Source: Gammaproteobacteria bacterium (GTDB lineage Bacteria; Pseudomonadota; Gammaproteobacteria; Comchoanobacterales; Comchoanobacteraceae). From it: 17,468 bases of DNA. This document shows, piece by piece, positions 1-5,824 of this stretch. Every line of letters begins with the position of its first letter. Positions within the stretch are counted from its first letter, which is position 1. Location of the stretch: the NCBI GenBank assembly GCA_030829925.1, contig JAURNZ010000002.1, positions 1 to 17,468 on the forward strand, read 5' to 3'. A program made the position numbers and the translations under genes. The notes under the pieces were generated by a model, which searched no databases, was not told where the DNA came from, and worked only from the letters and a program-made list of their open reading frames with translations.

Positions 1-45
1 ATGCCGCCAGCGTTCAATCTGAGCCAGGATCAAACTCTTCATTCA
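1..45 (-). rRNA. rrs: 16S ribosomal RNA, 5' end only
   Basis: Read on the minus strand, the segment contains the universal 16S 5' sequence GAGTTTGATCCTGGCTCAG (complement of 19-37) followed by ATTGAACGCTGGCGGCAT. Alignment with the E. coli 5' end puts the mature terminus near position 45. The rest of the gene lies beyond the left edge. This marks the start of an rRNA operon running leftwards. Confidence 0.97.
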
Positions 46-62
46 TTTATAAAGGTTTTTGT

Positions 63-95
63 CACTTAGTGACAGATATATTTCTGTACTAAGTG
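63..95 (-). other. Stem-loop in the 16S leader
   Basis: Positions 63-75 and 84-95 form a 12-bp stem (CACTTAGT, one bulged G, ACAG, pairing with CTGTACTAAGTG) around an 8-nt A/T loop. It sits about 20 nt upstream of the mature 16S 5' end in the transcript. Its place suggests a role in pre-rRNA folding or RNase processing, but this is inferred from position only. Confidence 0.6.
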
Positions 96-135
96 CCCAC
101 ACAAATTGCTTTAGCTGACAAATTTTAAAATATCA
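90..135 (-). promoter_or_regulatory. rRNA antitermination leader (boxA-like and boxC-like elements)
   Basis: On the minus strand, TGATATTTTAA (complement of 125-135) followed by AATTTGTCAG aligns without gaps to the E. coli rrn leader TGCTCTTTAACAATTTATCAG (16 of 21 identical by eye). Shortly after it comes CAATTTGTGTGGGCACT, nearly identical to the E. coli segment that follows boxA. In E. coli, boxA recruits the NusB/NusE antitermination complex; the same role is inferred here. The boxA core is more AT-rich than usual. Confidence 0.7.
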
Positions 136-159
136 AATTCCCCTAAGGAATAAGACTTA

Positions 160-187
160 ATTATACATACATTAGGGAGGGTGTCAA
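160..187 (-). promoter_or_regulatory. Sigma-70 promoter of the rRNA operon
   Basis: A perfect -35 (TTGACA, complement of 182-187) and a perfect -10 (TATAAT, complement of 160-165) are separated by 16 nt. The predicted transcription start is near 153, about 108 nt before mature 16S. The very AT-rich stretch upstream (about 190-260) could act as an UP element. Two perfect hexamers fit a strong rRNA promoter. Confidence 0.85.
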
Positions 188-473
188 CACTACATTGCTC
201 TTTTTTTCATTTATTTTCAAAATATTTTTAAATGCATGAATTATATGCAAAAAATTATTTACTATGTTTTAACTCGCGCCATTGTTTTTATAAATAAATT
301 TTATTGTTTTTTTCTTCATTATAAACATCTATTTATCGCTTAAATATAACAAATATTTATTAATGTTTTATTAAATTTTAGTTTTCTTTTTATTGTTCAA
401 ATGATTTTATTTTAAAATTCTTTTATCCTATATAATGCAATCACAGTTTTAAAAAAAAAATTTAGATTTTAAA
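188..473. other. AT-rich intergenic region
   Basis: No coding sequence or RNA gene is visible. The stretch is mostly A/T homopolymer and mixed tracts. A TATAAT lies at 431-436 on the plus strand with no convincing -35. A run of ten A (about 452-461) gives an oligo-T tract on the minus strand just beyond the Cys-rich ORF and could contribute to its termination. The part next to the rRNA promoter is a possible UP element. Confidence 0.5.
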
Positions 474-575
474 TCACAACCCAACATTGATTGGTTTCAT
501 ACACTCACAGGCATAGCAACTTTTGGTATTGGAACATCTATGACACCCTGTTGATGTTTGAGCGCATTGCCACGT
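474..575 (-). pseudogene. In-frame Cys-rich continuation after TGA
   Basis: Directly after TGA (576-578), the same minus-strand frame runs 33 codons to another TGA (474-476). It encodes TWQC, then GCHRC, SCYACEC and the tail MKPINVGL: six Cys in 33 residues. With the first half this would give a secreted protein of about 74 residues with eight Cys, with the TGA falling at a place where another Cys would fit the pattern. Cys density this high in an AT-rich genome is unlikely for random frame. A disrupted gene is the simplest reading; recoding is the alternative. Confidence 0.5.
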
Positions 576-698
576 TCAACCTCCGCCACAACTCCCTTTC
601 AAATTTTGACAACGAGTTTCAGTCTGGCCATGCGCAAATGTCACTGAGACACCAATTAAGAATCCCATTGTAAATAGCACCGTCATTAATCTTTTCAT
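576..698 (-). CDS. Small secreted Cys-containing peptide, up to the in-frame TGA
   Basis: I do not recognise this family. The minus strand has a good Shine-Dalgarno (AGGAGA) a few bases before ATG 698. It encodes 40 residues: a clear signal peptide (MKRLM start, hydrophobic core, TFA cleavage site near residue 22) and a short mature part beginning HGQTETRC and ending KGSCGGG before TGA. The frame stays open for 33 more codons rich in Cys (474-575). The 40-residue product is therefore probably not the ancestral full protein: either a nonsense mutation truncated it, or the TGA is read through. Both the signal peptide and the SD argue for a real gene. A plus-strand frame over the same stretch lacks these signals and looks like a shadow. 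Confidence 0.6.
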   Translation of the reverse strand: MKRLMTVLFTMGFLIGVSVTFAHGQTETRCQNLKGSCGGG

Positions 699-703
699 TT
701 TCT

Positions 704-725
704 TCTCCTAATTTTATTGATTATA
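704..725 (-). promoter_or_regulatory. -10 box and SD of the Cys-rich peptide gene
   Basis: On the minus strand TATAAT (complement of 720-725) is followed about 10 nt later by TTAGGAGAAG, a strong Shine-Dalgarno for ATG 698. No good -35 is seen at 16-18 nt; TTTACA lies at a long 20-nt spacing. The signals suggest the ORF is, or recently was, expressed. Confidence 0.45.
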
Positions 726-774
726 TCTTCATTACAGTAGTTATATGTAAAAATTTCATAAGGCGAGGAAAATA

Positions 775-854
775 TATCACCCAGGCCTGAAACATAATCC
801 ACAAACGCATAGGCGTGCACCTTATCAACTAGTTTTCTCTTATTGACCTATAAT
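775..854 (+). repeat. Promoter repeat, copy A (upstream of folM-like gene)
   Basis: This 80-bp block aligns without gaps to 2088-2167 (67 of 80 identical by eye). The first 14 bp (TATCACCCAGGCCT) are identical, and the last 33 bp differ at four positions. It ends in a TATAAT box seven bases before the ATG at 862. Within it, one frame reads GVHLIN then stop, matching the C-terminal GMHLIN of the downstream folM-like protein, so the block may derive from a duplicated folM 3' end plus its downstream promoter. Confidence 0.75.
849..854 (+). promoter_or_regulatory. -10 box of folM-like gene
   Basis: TATAAT is separated from ATG 862 by 7 nt, with no Shine-Dalgarno. The expected transcription start is at or within a base of the ATG, so the mRNA is probably leaderless. 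No convincing -35 is seen at 16-18 nt (the nearest hexamer is CAACTA). Confidence 0.55.
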
Positions 855-861
855 TTTATTA

Positions 862-1590
862 ATGTTTAATGATAAAACTGCATTTATTACTGGTGGTGCT
901 CAACGCATAGGCGCTCATATTGCCTTAAATCTTGCTAAGGCTGGCTACAATATTATTCTTCACTACCATCATTCTTCAAAAGAAGCACACAACCTAAAAG
1001 ATACAATTAAATCCTATAATAGATCTTGCTTTATTTATTCTGCCGATCTTAGCGATGAAACTTCTACACTATCTATGATCGAGGCTTTAAAAAATAAATT
1101 TAGCACCATTGACCTAATTATTAATAATGCAGCCACTTACCATCCAGATTCCCTCATTGACCTAGACGATCATGAGTTTAGCTTGCAGATGCATACTAAT
1201 TTTAAAGCTCCTATGTTAATCAGCAAACACTTTAAATCAGATGATAACCCGAATCACATTATTAATATGTTAGATAAAAAAATTACTACCATTGATCAAA
1301 AACGGTTCTCATACTGGATGAGTAAGAAAAGCTTAGAACAATTTACTTATTATGCAGCCTGCATGCTTGCGCCGCACACCAGAGTCAATGCTATTGCACC
1401 TGGCTTAATGATGCAACCTGTAAACCAAACCTATTCTGAGGATACCTTAGAAGAAAAACGTAATAAAACGCCTTTACAACGCCTAGGCAACCCAGATGAC
1501 ATTGTTAATGGCATTCTTGCATTAGAATCACTTACCTTCACCACAGGACAAGTATTATTCATTGATGGAGGCATGCACCTAATCAACTAG
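862..1590 (+). CDS. folM: Pteridine reductase-like short-chain dehydrogenase (FolM/PTR1 type)
   Basis: A 242-residue short-chain dehydrogenase, probably reducing pterins or dihydrofolate with NADPH in the cytoplasm. The Rossmann motif is TGGAQRIG (residues 10-17). HYHHSSKEA (34-42) resembles the NADPH-contacting HYHRS segment of trypanosomatid PTR1. NNAA (88-91) is the usual SDR motif. The catalytic residues fall as Asp138, Tyr151 and Lys155, the PTR1 spacing (D+13 Y, Y+4 K), with Asp replacing the usual SDR Ser. The protein ends IDGGMHLIN; E. coli FolM ends similarly with LDGGRHLR. The start is the first ATG, seven bases after a TATAAT. The 3' end lies in repeat copy B, which also carries the promoter of the next gene. 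Pteridine reductase versus another SDR activity cannot be settled here. Confidence 0.8.
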   Translation: MFNDKTAFITGGAQRIGAHIALNLAKAGYNIILHYHHSSKEAHNLKDTIKSYNRSCFIYSADLSDETSTLSMIEALKNKFSTIDLIINNAATYHPDSLIDLDDHEFSLQMHTNFKAPMLISKHFKSDDNPNHIINMLDKKITTIDQKRFSYWMSKKSLEQFTYYAACMLAPHTRVNAIAPGLMMQPVNQTYSEDTLEEKRNKTPLQRLGNPDDIVNGILALESLTFTTGQVLFIDGGMHLIN

Positions 1591-1615
1591 TTTTCTTTAA
1601 TTGAACTATAATTAA
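1568..1615 (+). repeat. Promoter repeat, copy B (folM 3' end)
   Basis: These 48 bp match 2123-2170 with one mismatch (A versus G at the base two before TATAAT). The first part is the last codons of the folM-like gene (GMHLIN, stop); the second is the promoter of the next gene. A coding end repeated almost exactly in a non-coding place points to duplication or gene conversion. Confidence 0.85.
1607..1612 (+). promoter_or_regulatory. -10 box of DUF3307 gene
   Basis: TATAAT, then 7 nt, then ATG 1620, with no Shine-Dalgarno. The predicted start of transcription coincides with the start codon. The same arrangement occurs at copy A. Confidence 0.55.
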
Positions 1616-1619
1616 TCAT

Positions 1620-1979
1620 ATGGAGTTTATTTTGTTGTTTTGTTTTACTTTGAAACACGGGGTGTGTGATTTGGCATTGCAAGGCATTTATTGCAGACCC
1701 AGTAACAAACACAATTTTTTTTCTCCCAAAGCAGGATTACATTCATTACATCATGGCGTAGGAGCATTCATGGTACTGTTGCAATTCATATCAATACCAT
1801 ACGCATTAGGCTTGGCAATGATAGATGGATTGAGTCACCACATGATTGATTACACTAAAAGCACTGTAGTTAAAAGATACAATTGGGCTAAAGATGATGT
1901 TATGTATTGGGTAGCAACCACAGTAGACCAAAGCTTACACTTTACAATTTACTTTTTAATTTGTTTACTAGCAATTTAA
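1620..1979 (+). CDS. DUF3307 family small membrane protein
   Basis: A 119-residue protein with the pattern I know for DUF3307. KHGVCDLALQG is near the start, then AGLHSLHHG (about 38-46), IDGLSHHMIDYTK (about 68-80) and YWVATTVDQSLH (about 96-107), all rich in His and Asp. Hydrophobic stretches lie at the N-terminus, around residues 48-65, and at the C-terminus (FTIYFLICLLAI), so it is probably an inner-membrane protein. The conserved His/Asp set suggests a metal site, but no function is established. The ATG directly follows its -10 box. No signal for co-transcription with folM other than readthrough is seen. Confidence 0.7.
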   Translation: MEFILLFCFTLKHGVCDLALQGIYCRPSNKHNFFSPKAGLHSLHHGVGAFMVLLQFISIPYALGLAMIDGLSHHMIDYTKSTVVKRYNWAKDDVMYWVATTVDQSLHFTIYFLICLLAI

Positions 1980-2111
1980 CAATTTTACATACTAATACAC
2001 TAGAAAAAGATCATTCTGAACGTGATGTTAAACCATTCCAAAGCAATATATACAATTTACAAAATACGATCGAGGCTAATAAAGACCTATCACCCAGGCC
2101 TAGACCTTAAA
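1980..2111 (+). pseudogene. Possible degraded coding tail ending SPRPRP
   Basis: A plus-strand frame stays open through this interval and stops at 2108-2110 after KDLSPRPRP. Its only ATG lies inside the upstream DUF3307 gene in another frame, and it has no start signals of its own. The last bases (CCTAGACCTTAAA, 2099-2111) differ at one position from the 3' end of the 577-residue gene (CCTGGACCTTAAA, 3901-3913, encoding PGP and stop). It may be the remnant of a paralogue of that gene. The evidence is thin. Confidence 0.25.
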
Positions 2112-2170
2112 CCACCAACGTAGAGGCATGCACCTAATCAACTAGTTTTCTTTAATTGAGCTATAATTAA
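2088..2170 (+). repeat. Promoter repeat, copy C (upstream of effector-like gene)
   Basis: This copy shares its whole length with copy A (67 of 80) and its last 48 bp with copy B (47 of 48). One frame reads RGMHLIN then stop, the folM-like C-terminus, although no folM-like gene precedes it. It ends in TATAAT just ahead of the ATG at 2179. Confidence 0.85.
2162..2167 (+). promoter_or_regulatory. -10 box of the 577-residue gene
   Basis: TATAAT lies 11 nt before ATG 2179. The intervening bases TTAAAAGAAAAC hold no clear Shine-Dalgarno. A 5' leader of only about 4-5 nt is expected. Confidence 0.5.
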
Positions 2171-2178
2171 AAGAAAAC

Positions 2179-3912
2179 ATGCCAAAAACAAAGAAAAACC
2201 TATTAGCACTTAAAAATTACCTTCCAGACTTGATGTCTCAGAGTCCATTTATAGACTTACTTAAGACATTGCGATTATCGGAATGTCTTGTTAAAAGAAA
2301 ATTAACGCTCAACCAAGTCGAGCTACAAAATGCTTACGAAAAAATTAATCCTGAACACTATCAAACCATTAAAGGTGATATCATAAAGGGCATGTGCTAT
2401 GGATATTCTATTCATTGGCTTGCCTCCATGCGTGCCACACAAGAAAGAAAACTAATAGATGATATTCAGCCTGATGTAGAAGAAACGTGTTTTTTTAAAA
2501 TCATCGAGATTCTTAATAAATATCATACAACACCGGATAAAATACCTGAGGAAACCAAAATACATCTTAAAGATGGCTTTGACATCATTACTCGGCTGCA
2601 AAAGCAGTCTATCCAAATTGAAGCAAATAAACAGCCATTACAAACATCCCCTTTTACACCTAACAAAAATATTTTCTGTGCTTTTCCACCAAAAGAAGAA
2701 TCAAATCTCAACAGCTTTTATACTGAATTACATATAACCCTATCTCATTTGCCTGCAGGTACTTGCATTGTTATACATGTTCCCAGGCATGTTATGGGGC
2801 TTTACATTGGTCAAGACAAACTTTATATGCTTGACCCAAACGCAGAAGAAACGGTTGAATTTGATAAATTTAAACCTGGCATAACACTTGCTGAAGCAAG
2901 CATTTTTGATTCCCTCATGCGACCTCCATCAAGCAACGATGATTTTGTCATATCGAAGATGCAATCTATAATTAACCCTTATTATAGCAACTCATCTGAT
3001 TTAAAATTTATTGGGTTTCATCTAATAACACAAATTGATAATGAAGTAGAAAAGACTTTAACAACATTTATGGATAAACAGTTTAAATCATTAGGACCAG
3101 ACAGAAGCGTTGAATCCATTGACCAAATTGCAGATGAATTTATATATAAAGAGACATGGTATGATTGTAATTTTATGCTTAAAAGCCCTTTACTCTCAAA
3201 AGACGATAAACAAAAACTTACTTCTGCTTTACTTAAAGCAATCTTCAAATATGGCATCTATTGCATTAGAATAGTTTCTTTCTTGAAAGACATGTATGAT
3301 TCAGATGAATACTTTCGTGGAAGGTTAACTGATCTATTTAAAAATAATGATAATTTTTTACCTCCGACAACATTACCAGAAAATCTTGACATGATAAGAA
3401 AAACAAATTATTACGTCAATAACATAGCACTTTTATCAGTCGATTTTACAAAAAATGAGACCCGCATAAAAACACTTATAAACGAAGCTCCTGAAATAAT
3501 TTCAGATTATTTTTTCGAAAAAGTTACAATCCATGGCAGGAGCCAACTAGCTTATGGTAGCCATCACCGTTTAAAATATGACTATCCAATATTTATAATG
3601 CCAATAATAGAACAAATTTTGATCCCAGAGCACCCCTTAACCTCCTTACGTTCTATGCTTTACGAGCTAACTTTATTAAAAGACTATGGCTCTGGCTCTA
3701 TTATCAGCAAGTTTACAGAACTCATTGACGCCTATAACAAATTACACCACCACGAACAATTACCTATGGATTTAGAAAAAAACATTAAAAGCCTGCTAAA
3801 TTGGCGAGAACCTGACTCCTCATCCCTAAAAGATGGCCTAAATAAAATTATTAACCCTCCAAGAGACGAAAACTTTGATGACCCAAACTTACCCGGAAAA
3901 CCTGGACCTTAA
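2179..3912 (+). CDS. Putative papain-like (C58-type) cysteine peptidase, possible effector
   Basis: A 577-residue protein without signal peptide or membrane helix. I do not recognise the full-length family. The N-terminal third has the marks of a papain-like peptidase of the YopT/AvrPphB (C58) kind: GMCYGYSIHW with Cys73 as nucleophile, VPRHVMGLYIG with His204, and KLYMLDPN with Asp219. The His-to-Asp spacing of 15 equals that of AvrPphB (H212/D227). The C-to-H distance of 131 is a little longer than in AvrPphB (114) and YopT (119). Residues 280-560 have no recognised motif and look helical. The tail NLPGKPGP is Pro/Gly-rich. A large cytosolic-looking cysteine protease with an unknown C-terminal half fits a type III/IV-secreted effector, but secretion is inferred. 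The 3' end overlaps engB by 24 nt, convergently. Confidence 0.6.
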   Translation: MPKTKKNLLALKNYLPDLMSQSPFIDLLKTLRLSECLVKRKLTLNQVELQNAYEKINPEHYQTIKGDIIKGMCYGYSIHWLASMRATQERKLIDDIQPDVEETCFFKIIEILNKYHTTPDKIPEETKIHLKDGFDIITRLQKQSIQIEANKQPLQTSPFTPNKNIFCAFPPKEESNLNSFYTELHITLSHLPAGTCIVIHVPRHVMGLYIGQDKLYMLDPNAEETVEFDKFKPGITLAEASIFDSLMRPPSSNDDFVISKMQSIINPYYSNSSDLKFIGFHLITQIDNEVEKTLTTFMDKQFKSLGPDRSVESIDQIADEFIYKETWYDCNFMLKSPLLSKDDKQKLTSALLKAIFKYGIYCIRIVSFLKDMYDSDEYFRGRLTDLFKNNDNFLPPTTLPENLDMIRKTNYYVNNIALLSVDFTKNETRIKTLINEAPEIISDYFFEKVTIHGRSQLAYGSHHRLKYDYPIFIMPIIEQILIPEHPLTSLRSMLYELTLLKDYGSGSIISKFTELIDAYNKLHHHEQLPMDLEKNIKSLLNWREPDSSSLKDGLNKIINPPRDENFDDPNLPGKPGP

Positions 3913-4458
3913 ATCGTCTAACCCTGTACCTTTGAAAACAGATACGTATAAATACGTCAAATGCTTATAACAACTAAGCGCTGCTTGGTGACTTTTTTTC
4001 GCTTGGTGCAATGTTTTTTGATTAAGCTGATCGAGCTTATTAAAGATGACAAGTACTGGGATCTCTAATTGACTCAATGCTTCGATCAAAAGCATATCGT
4101 CTTGTCGCAAATCTCTTCTGGCATCCAAAACCAACCAAATAGCTTCCAAAGACCGTCTTTCACTTAAATATTCATCCACATTAGCCTGCCAAAGATTGAT
4201 GTCTGACTTAGACCTCTTTGCATACCCATATCCTGGAAAATCAATCATACGCAATGTTTCATTAACCTGATAGCAGTTTAAATAAATTGTACATCCTGGC
4301 TTAGAACTTGTGAAAGCCAAGCGCTTCTGTCCCGCTAATGCATTAATGAGACTAGACTTTCCTACGTTAGAACGCCCAAAAATAGCCATTTCACTACCTG
4401 TATCTTCTGGCAGTAACTCAACAGAGGGGGAAGATTTAATAAAAGTCCAAAGACGCAT
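3889..4458 (-). CDS. engB: Ribosome-biogenesis GTPase EngB (YihA/YsxC)
   Basis: A 189-residue cytoplasmic GTPase needed for 50S subunit assembly. G1 is GRSNVGKS (28-35) and G3 is DFPGYGYA (73-80). G4 reads NKLD (140-143) where family members usually have TKxD. The switch region is SSKPGCT (51-57). It is slightly shorter than the E. coli protein (210). The gene follows erpA by 15 nt on the same strand, so the two probably share a transcript. Its stop lies inside the end of the convergent protease gene, leaving no room for an intervening terminator. Confidence 0.93.
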   Translation of the reverse strand: MRLWTFIKSSPSVELLPEDTGSEMAIFGRSNVGKSSLINALAGQKRLAFTSSKPGCTIYLNCYQVNETLRMIDFPGYGYAKRSKSDINLWQANVDEYLSERRSLEAIWLVLDARRDLRQDDMLLIEALSQLEIPVLVIFNKLDQLNQKTLHQAKKSHQAALSCYKHLTYLYVSVFKGTGLDDLRSRFSG

Positions 4459-4473
4459 GCAATATTTCTTAAA

Positions 4474-4938
4474 TTAAGTTGAAAAGGATGAACCACAACC
4501 ACATGTACGTTTGGCACGTGGGTTTTTAAAGACAAAACGACAACCAGTAGGATCATCATCGACATAGTCAAGCGTTGAACCAGCCATCAAAGGATAACTA
4601 AATGGATCAATGACGACTAAAACTTGTTTTTGATCAGCTTGCTCAGTATTAACCTGTTCTGAAACAGCTACCTTAGGATCAAGCAACTCACATTCAACCG
4701 AGCCACATGACTCAAAACGATGGCACATCAGCCAATCGGTTGCATCCACACTTTGGTCAAACTCAAAACCGTACTCAAAACCGGCACAACCCCCGCCTTG
4801 AATATAGACTCTAAGCAATGTACCAGGTTCACCAACCTCACTGATAAGCTCATAGATCTTATCAAAACCTTTGGCTGTTAAAATCAAGGCCGGATCGTTA
4901 GTTGTTGTTTTTTCTGAACTTGTCGTTGTTGTACTCAT
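4474..4938 (-). CDS. erpA: A-type iron-sulfur cluster carrier, ErpA-like, with Cys-bearing insertion
   Basis: A 154-residue A-type carrier that delivers Fe-S clusters to apoproteins. The three ligand cysteines are present: GGGCAGF (Cys51) and TCGCGSSFS (Cys146, Cys148). The C-terminal NPRAKRTCGCGSSF matches ErpA better than IscA. I chose ATG 4938 because it lies 7 nt after a good extended -10, and a longer reading from 4974 would start inside the promoter. Compared with E. coli ErpA (114 residues) there is a Thr/Ser-rich N-terminal extension and about 29 extra residues between the FD strand and VVIDP (roughly 62-107). That insertion contains three additional Cys (72, 78, 83). It is co-oriented with engB. 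Confidence 0.85.
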   Translation of the reverse strand: MSTTTTSSEKTTTNDPALILTAKGFDKIYELISEVGEPGTLLRVYIQGGGCAGFEYGFEFDQSVDATDWLMCHRFESCGSVECELLDPKVAVSEQVNTEQADQKQVLVVIDPFSYPLMAGSTLDYVDDDPTGCRFVFKNPRAKRTCGCGSSFST

Positions 4939-4945
4939 ATACTTA

Positions 4946-4974
4946 AGTATAACAAGCTGTATCACTAAGCACAA
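4946..4974 (-). promoter_or_regulatory. erpA promoter, extended -10
   Basis: On the minus strand, TTGTGC (complement of 4969-4974), a 17-nt spacer, then TGTTATACT, an extended -10 with TATACT at 4946-4951. The ATG at 4938 follows after 7 nt with no Shine-Dalgarno, predicting a leaderless erpA-engB mRNA. Confidence 0.65.
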
Positions 4975-4993
4975 TCACCCATTAATCGTATAT

Positions 4994-5023
4994 TTGAATG
5001 AACCCAAAAAGATTTGTTATAAT
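4994..5023 (+). promoter_or_regulatory. yaaA promoter, extended -10
   Basis: TTGAAT (4994-4999), an 18-nt spacer, then TGTTATAAT with TATAAT at 5018-5023. ATG 5031 follows after 7 nt without a Shine-Dalgarno, so the transcript is probably leaderless. It diverges from the erpA promoter. Confidence 0.65.
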
Positions 5024-5030
5024 ATATATT

Positions 5031-5759
5031 ATGAAAATATTTTTATCTCCTGCAAAAAAAATGGTGGCCGGCAAACCTGGACTCAGAAACCCAATGTTTT
5101 TAGATGAGTGCGTCGACATTGCAAAAATACTTAATCAAACATCCACGAAAGACTTAACTAAACTATTGGAGATAAGCCCTGCGCTTGCTGAACTTAATAC
5201 CAAGCGCTACAGTGATTTTTCTCGCGATACACTTATCAATGATGGTGAATCAGCATTATTTACTTATGCAGGCGATGTTTATCATCACTGGCAACCAGAT
5301 CAATTCAATGAAGAAGAGATTGGTTTCATAGATGAACACTTTCTAATCATCAGTGCACTATATGGCATCTTAAGACCCATGGATAAAATTCTTCCATATC
5401 GACTAGAAATGAAAAACAAACTTTATTATCAAGACAAGATCATCAGTCAGTATTGGCATGACAGACTCAATACATTTATGTCAAACATAAAGGAACCCAT
5501 CGTTCTTTTGTGCTCAAATGAATATCAAAAAGCATTAAACCTTAAAGGACACGATGTCACACATATTAAATTTCAAGAAGTTAGAAATGGCGTTTTAAAA
5601 ACCATTGCACTTAATGCAAAAAGAGCAAGAGGACAAATGGCAGCCTTCATCACTAAAAATAAAATTCAAAAAGTCGATGAGCTTAAGCAATTTAATGACA
5701 TGGGGTATAATTTTTCTGAAAGCTGCTCTACTGAAAATACTTTTTTATTTATCAAATAA
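5031..5759 (+). CDS. yaaA: YaaA/UPF0246 family, peroxide-stress protein
   Basis: A 242-residue cytoplasmic protein. The start is set at ATG 5031, giving MKIFLSPAKKM, the typical YaaA N-terminus (E. coli has an ISPAKTL-like start). An upstream ATG at 4998 would add 11 residues but lies in the promoter. Family segments are visible: YAGDVYHHW near residue 77 and ALYGILRPMDKILPYRLEM near 108-126. In E. coli YaaA lowers free iron and DNA damage under H2O2 stress; the same role is inferred. Its divergent placement from the Fe-S carrier gene fits an iron theme. No clear terminator follows. Confidence 0.88.
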   Translation: MKIFLSPAKKMVAGKPGLRNPMFLDECVDIAKILNQTSTKDLTKLLEISPALAELNTKRYSDFSRDTLINDGESALFTYAGDVYHHWQPDQFNEEEIGFIDEHFLIISALYGILRPMDKILPYRLEMKNKLYYQDKIISQYWHDRLNTFMSNIKEPIVLLCSNEYQKALNLKGHDVTHIKFQEVRNGVLKTIALNAKRARGQMAAFITKNKIQKVDELKQFNDMGYNFSESCSTENTFLFIK

Positions 5760-5824
5760 TAAACGTTATATATAGAATATTTTTTTTGTTTAAATTATTA
5801 AAAAAATCTATTACATTGGGAAGT

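Noticed and set aside
188..473. tRNA or small RNA gene beside the rRNA promoter
   Set aside because: No cloverleaf, T-loop motif or GC-containing stem was visible in this A/T stretch.
576..578. TGA read as tryptophan (alternative genetic code)
   Set aside because: hemA and the phosphate permease gene end at TGA exactly where these proteins should end, so TGA is a stop in this genome.
491..673. Plus-strand 60-residue reading frame
   Set aside because: It lies antisense to the Cys-rich ORF, has no Shine-Dalgarno or family resemblance, and the minus strand has SD and signal peptide.
775..2170. Reading the three repeats as a CRISPR array
   Set aside because: Only three copies at irregular spacing of hundreds of bases, with genes between them and no palindromic repeat structure.
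775..2170. Insertion sequence or MITE
   Set aside because: No terminal inverted repeats, target duplications or transposase were found around the copies.
4939..4974. Longer N-terminus for the ErpA-like protein
   Set aside because: Those bases hold the extended -10 promoter; the extra residues (MCLVIQLVILKY) do not look like the family.
4998..5030. Upstream ATG for yaaA
   Set aside because: The family N-terminus begins at ATG 5031, and the earlier ATG lies within the -35/-10 region of the likely promoter.
4871..5107. Plus-strand 78-residue reading frame across the erpA/yaaA divergent promoter
   Set aside because: It overlaps both genes in wrong frames and covers two promoters.
5786..5824. 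TTG start adding 13 residues to TolC paralogue 1
   Set aside because: It would place charged residues before a signal peptide that starts cleanly at ATG 5825.
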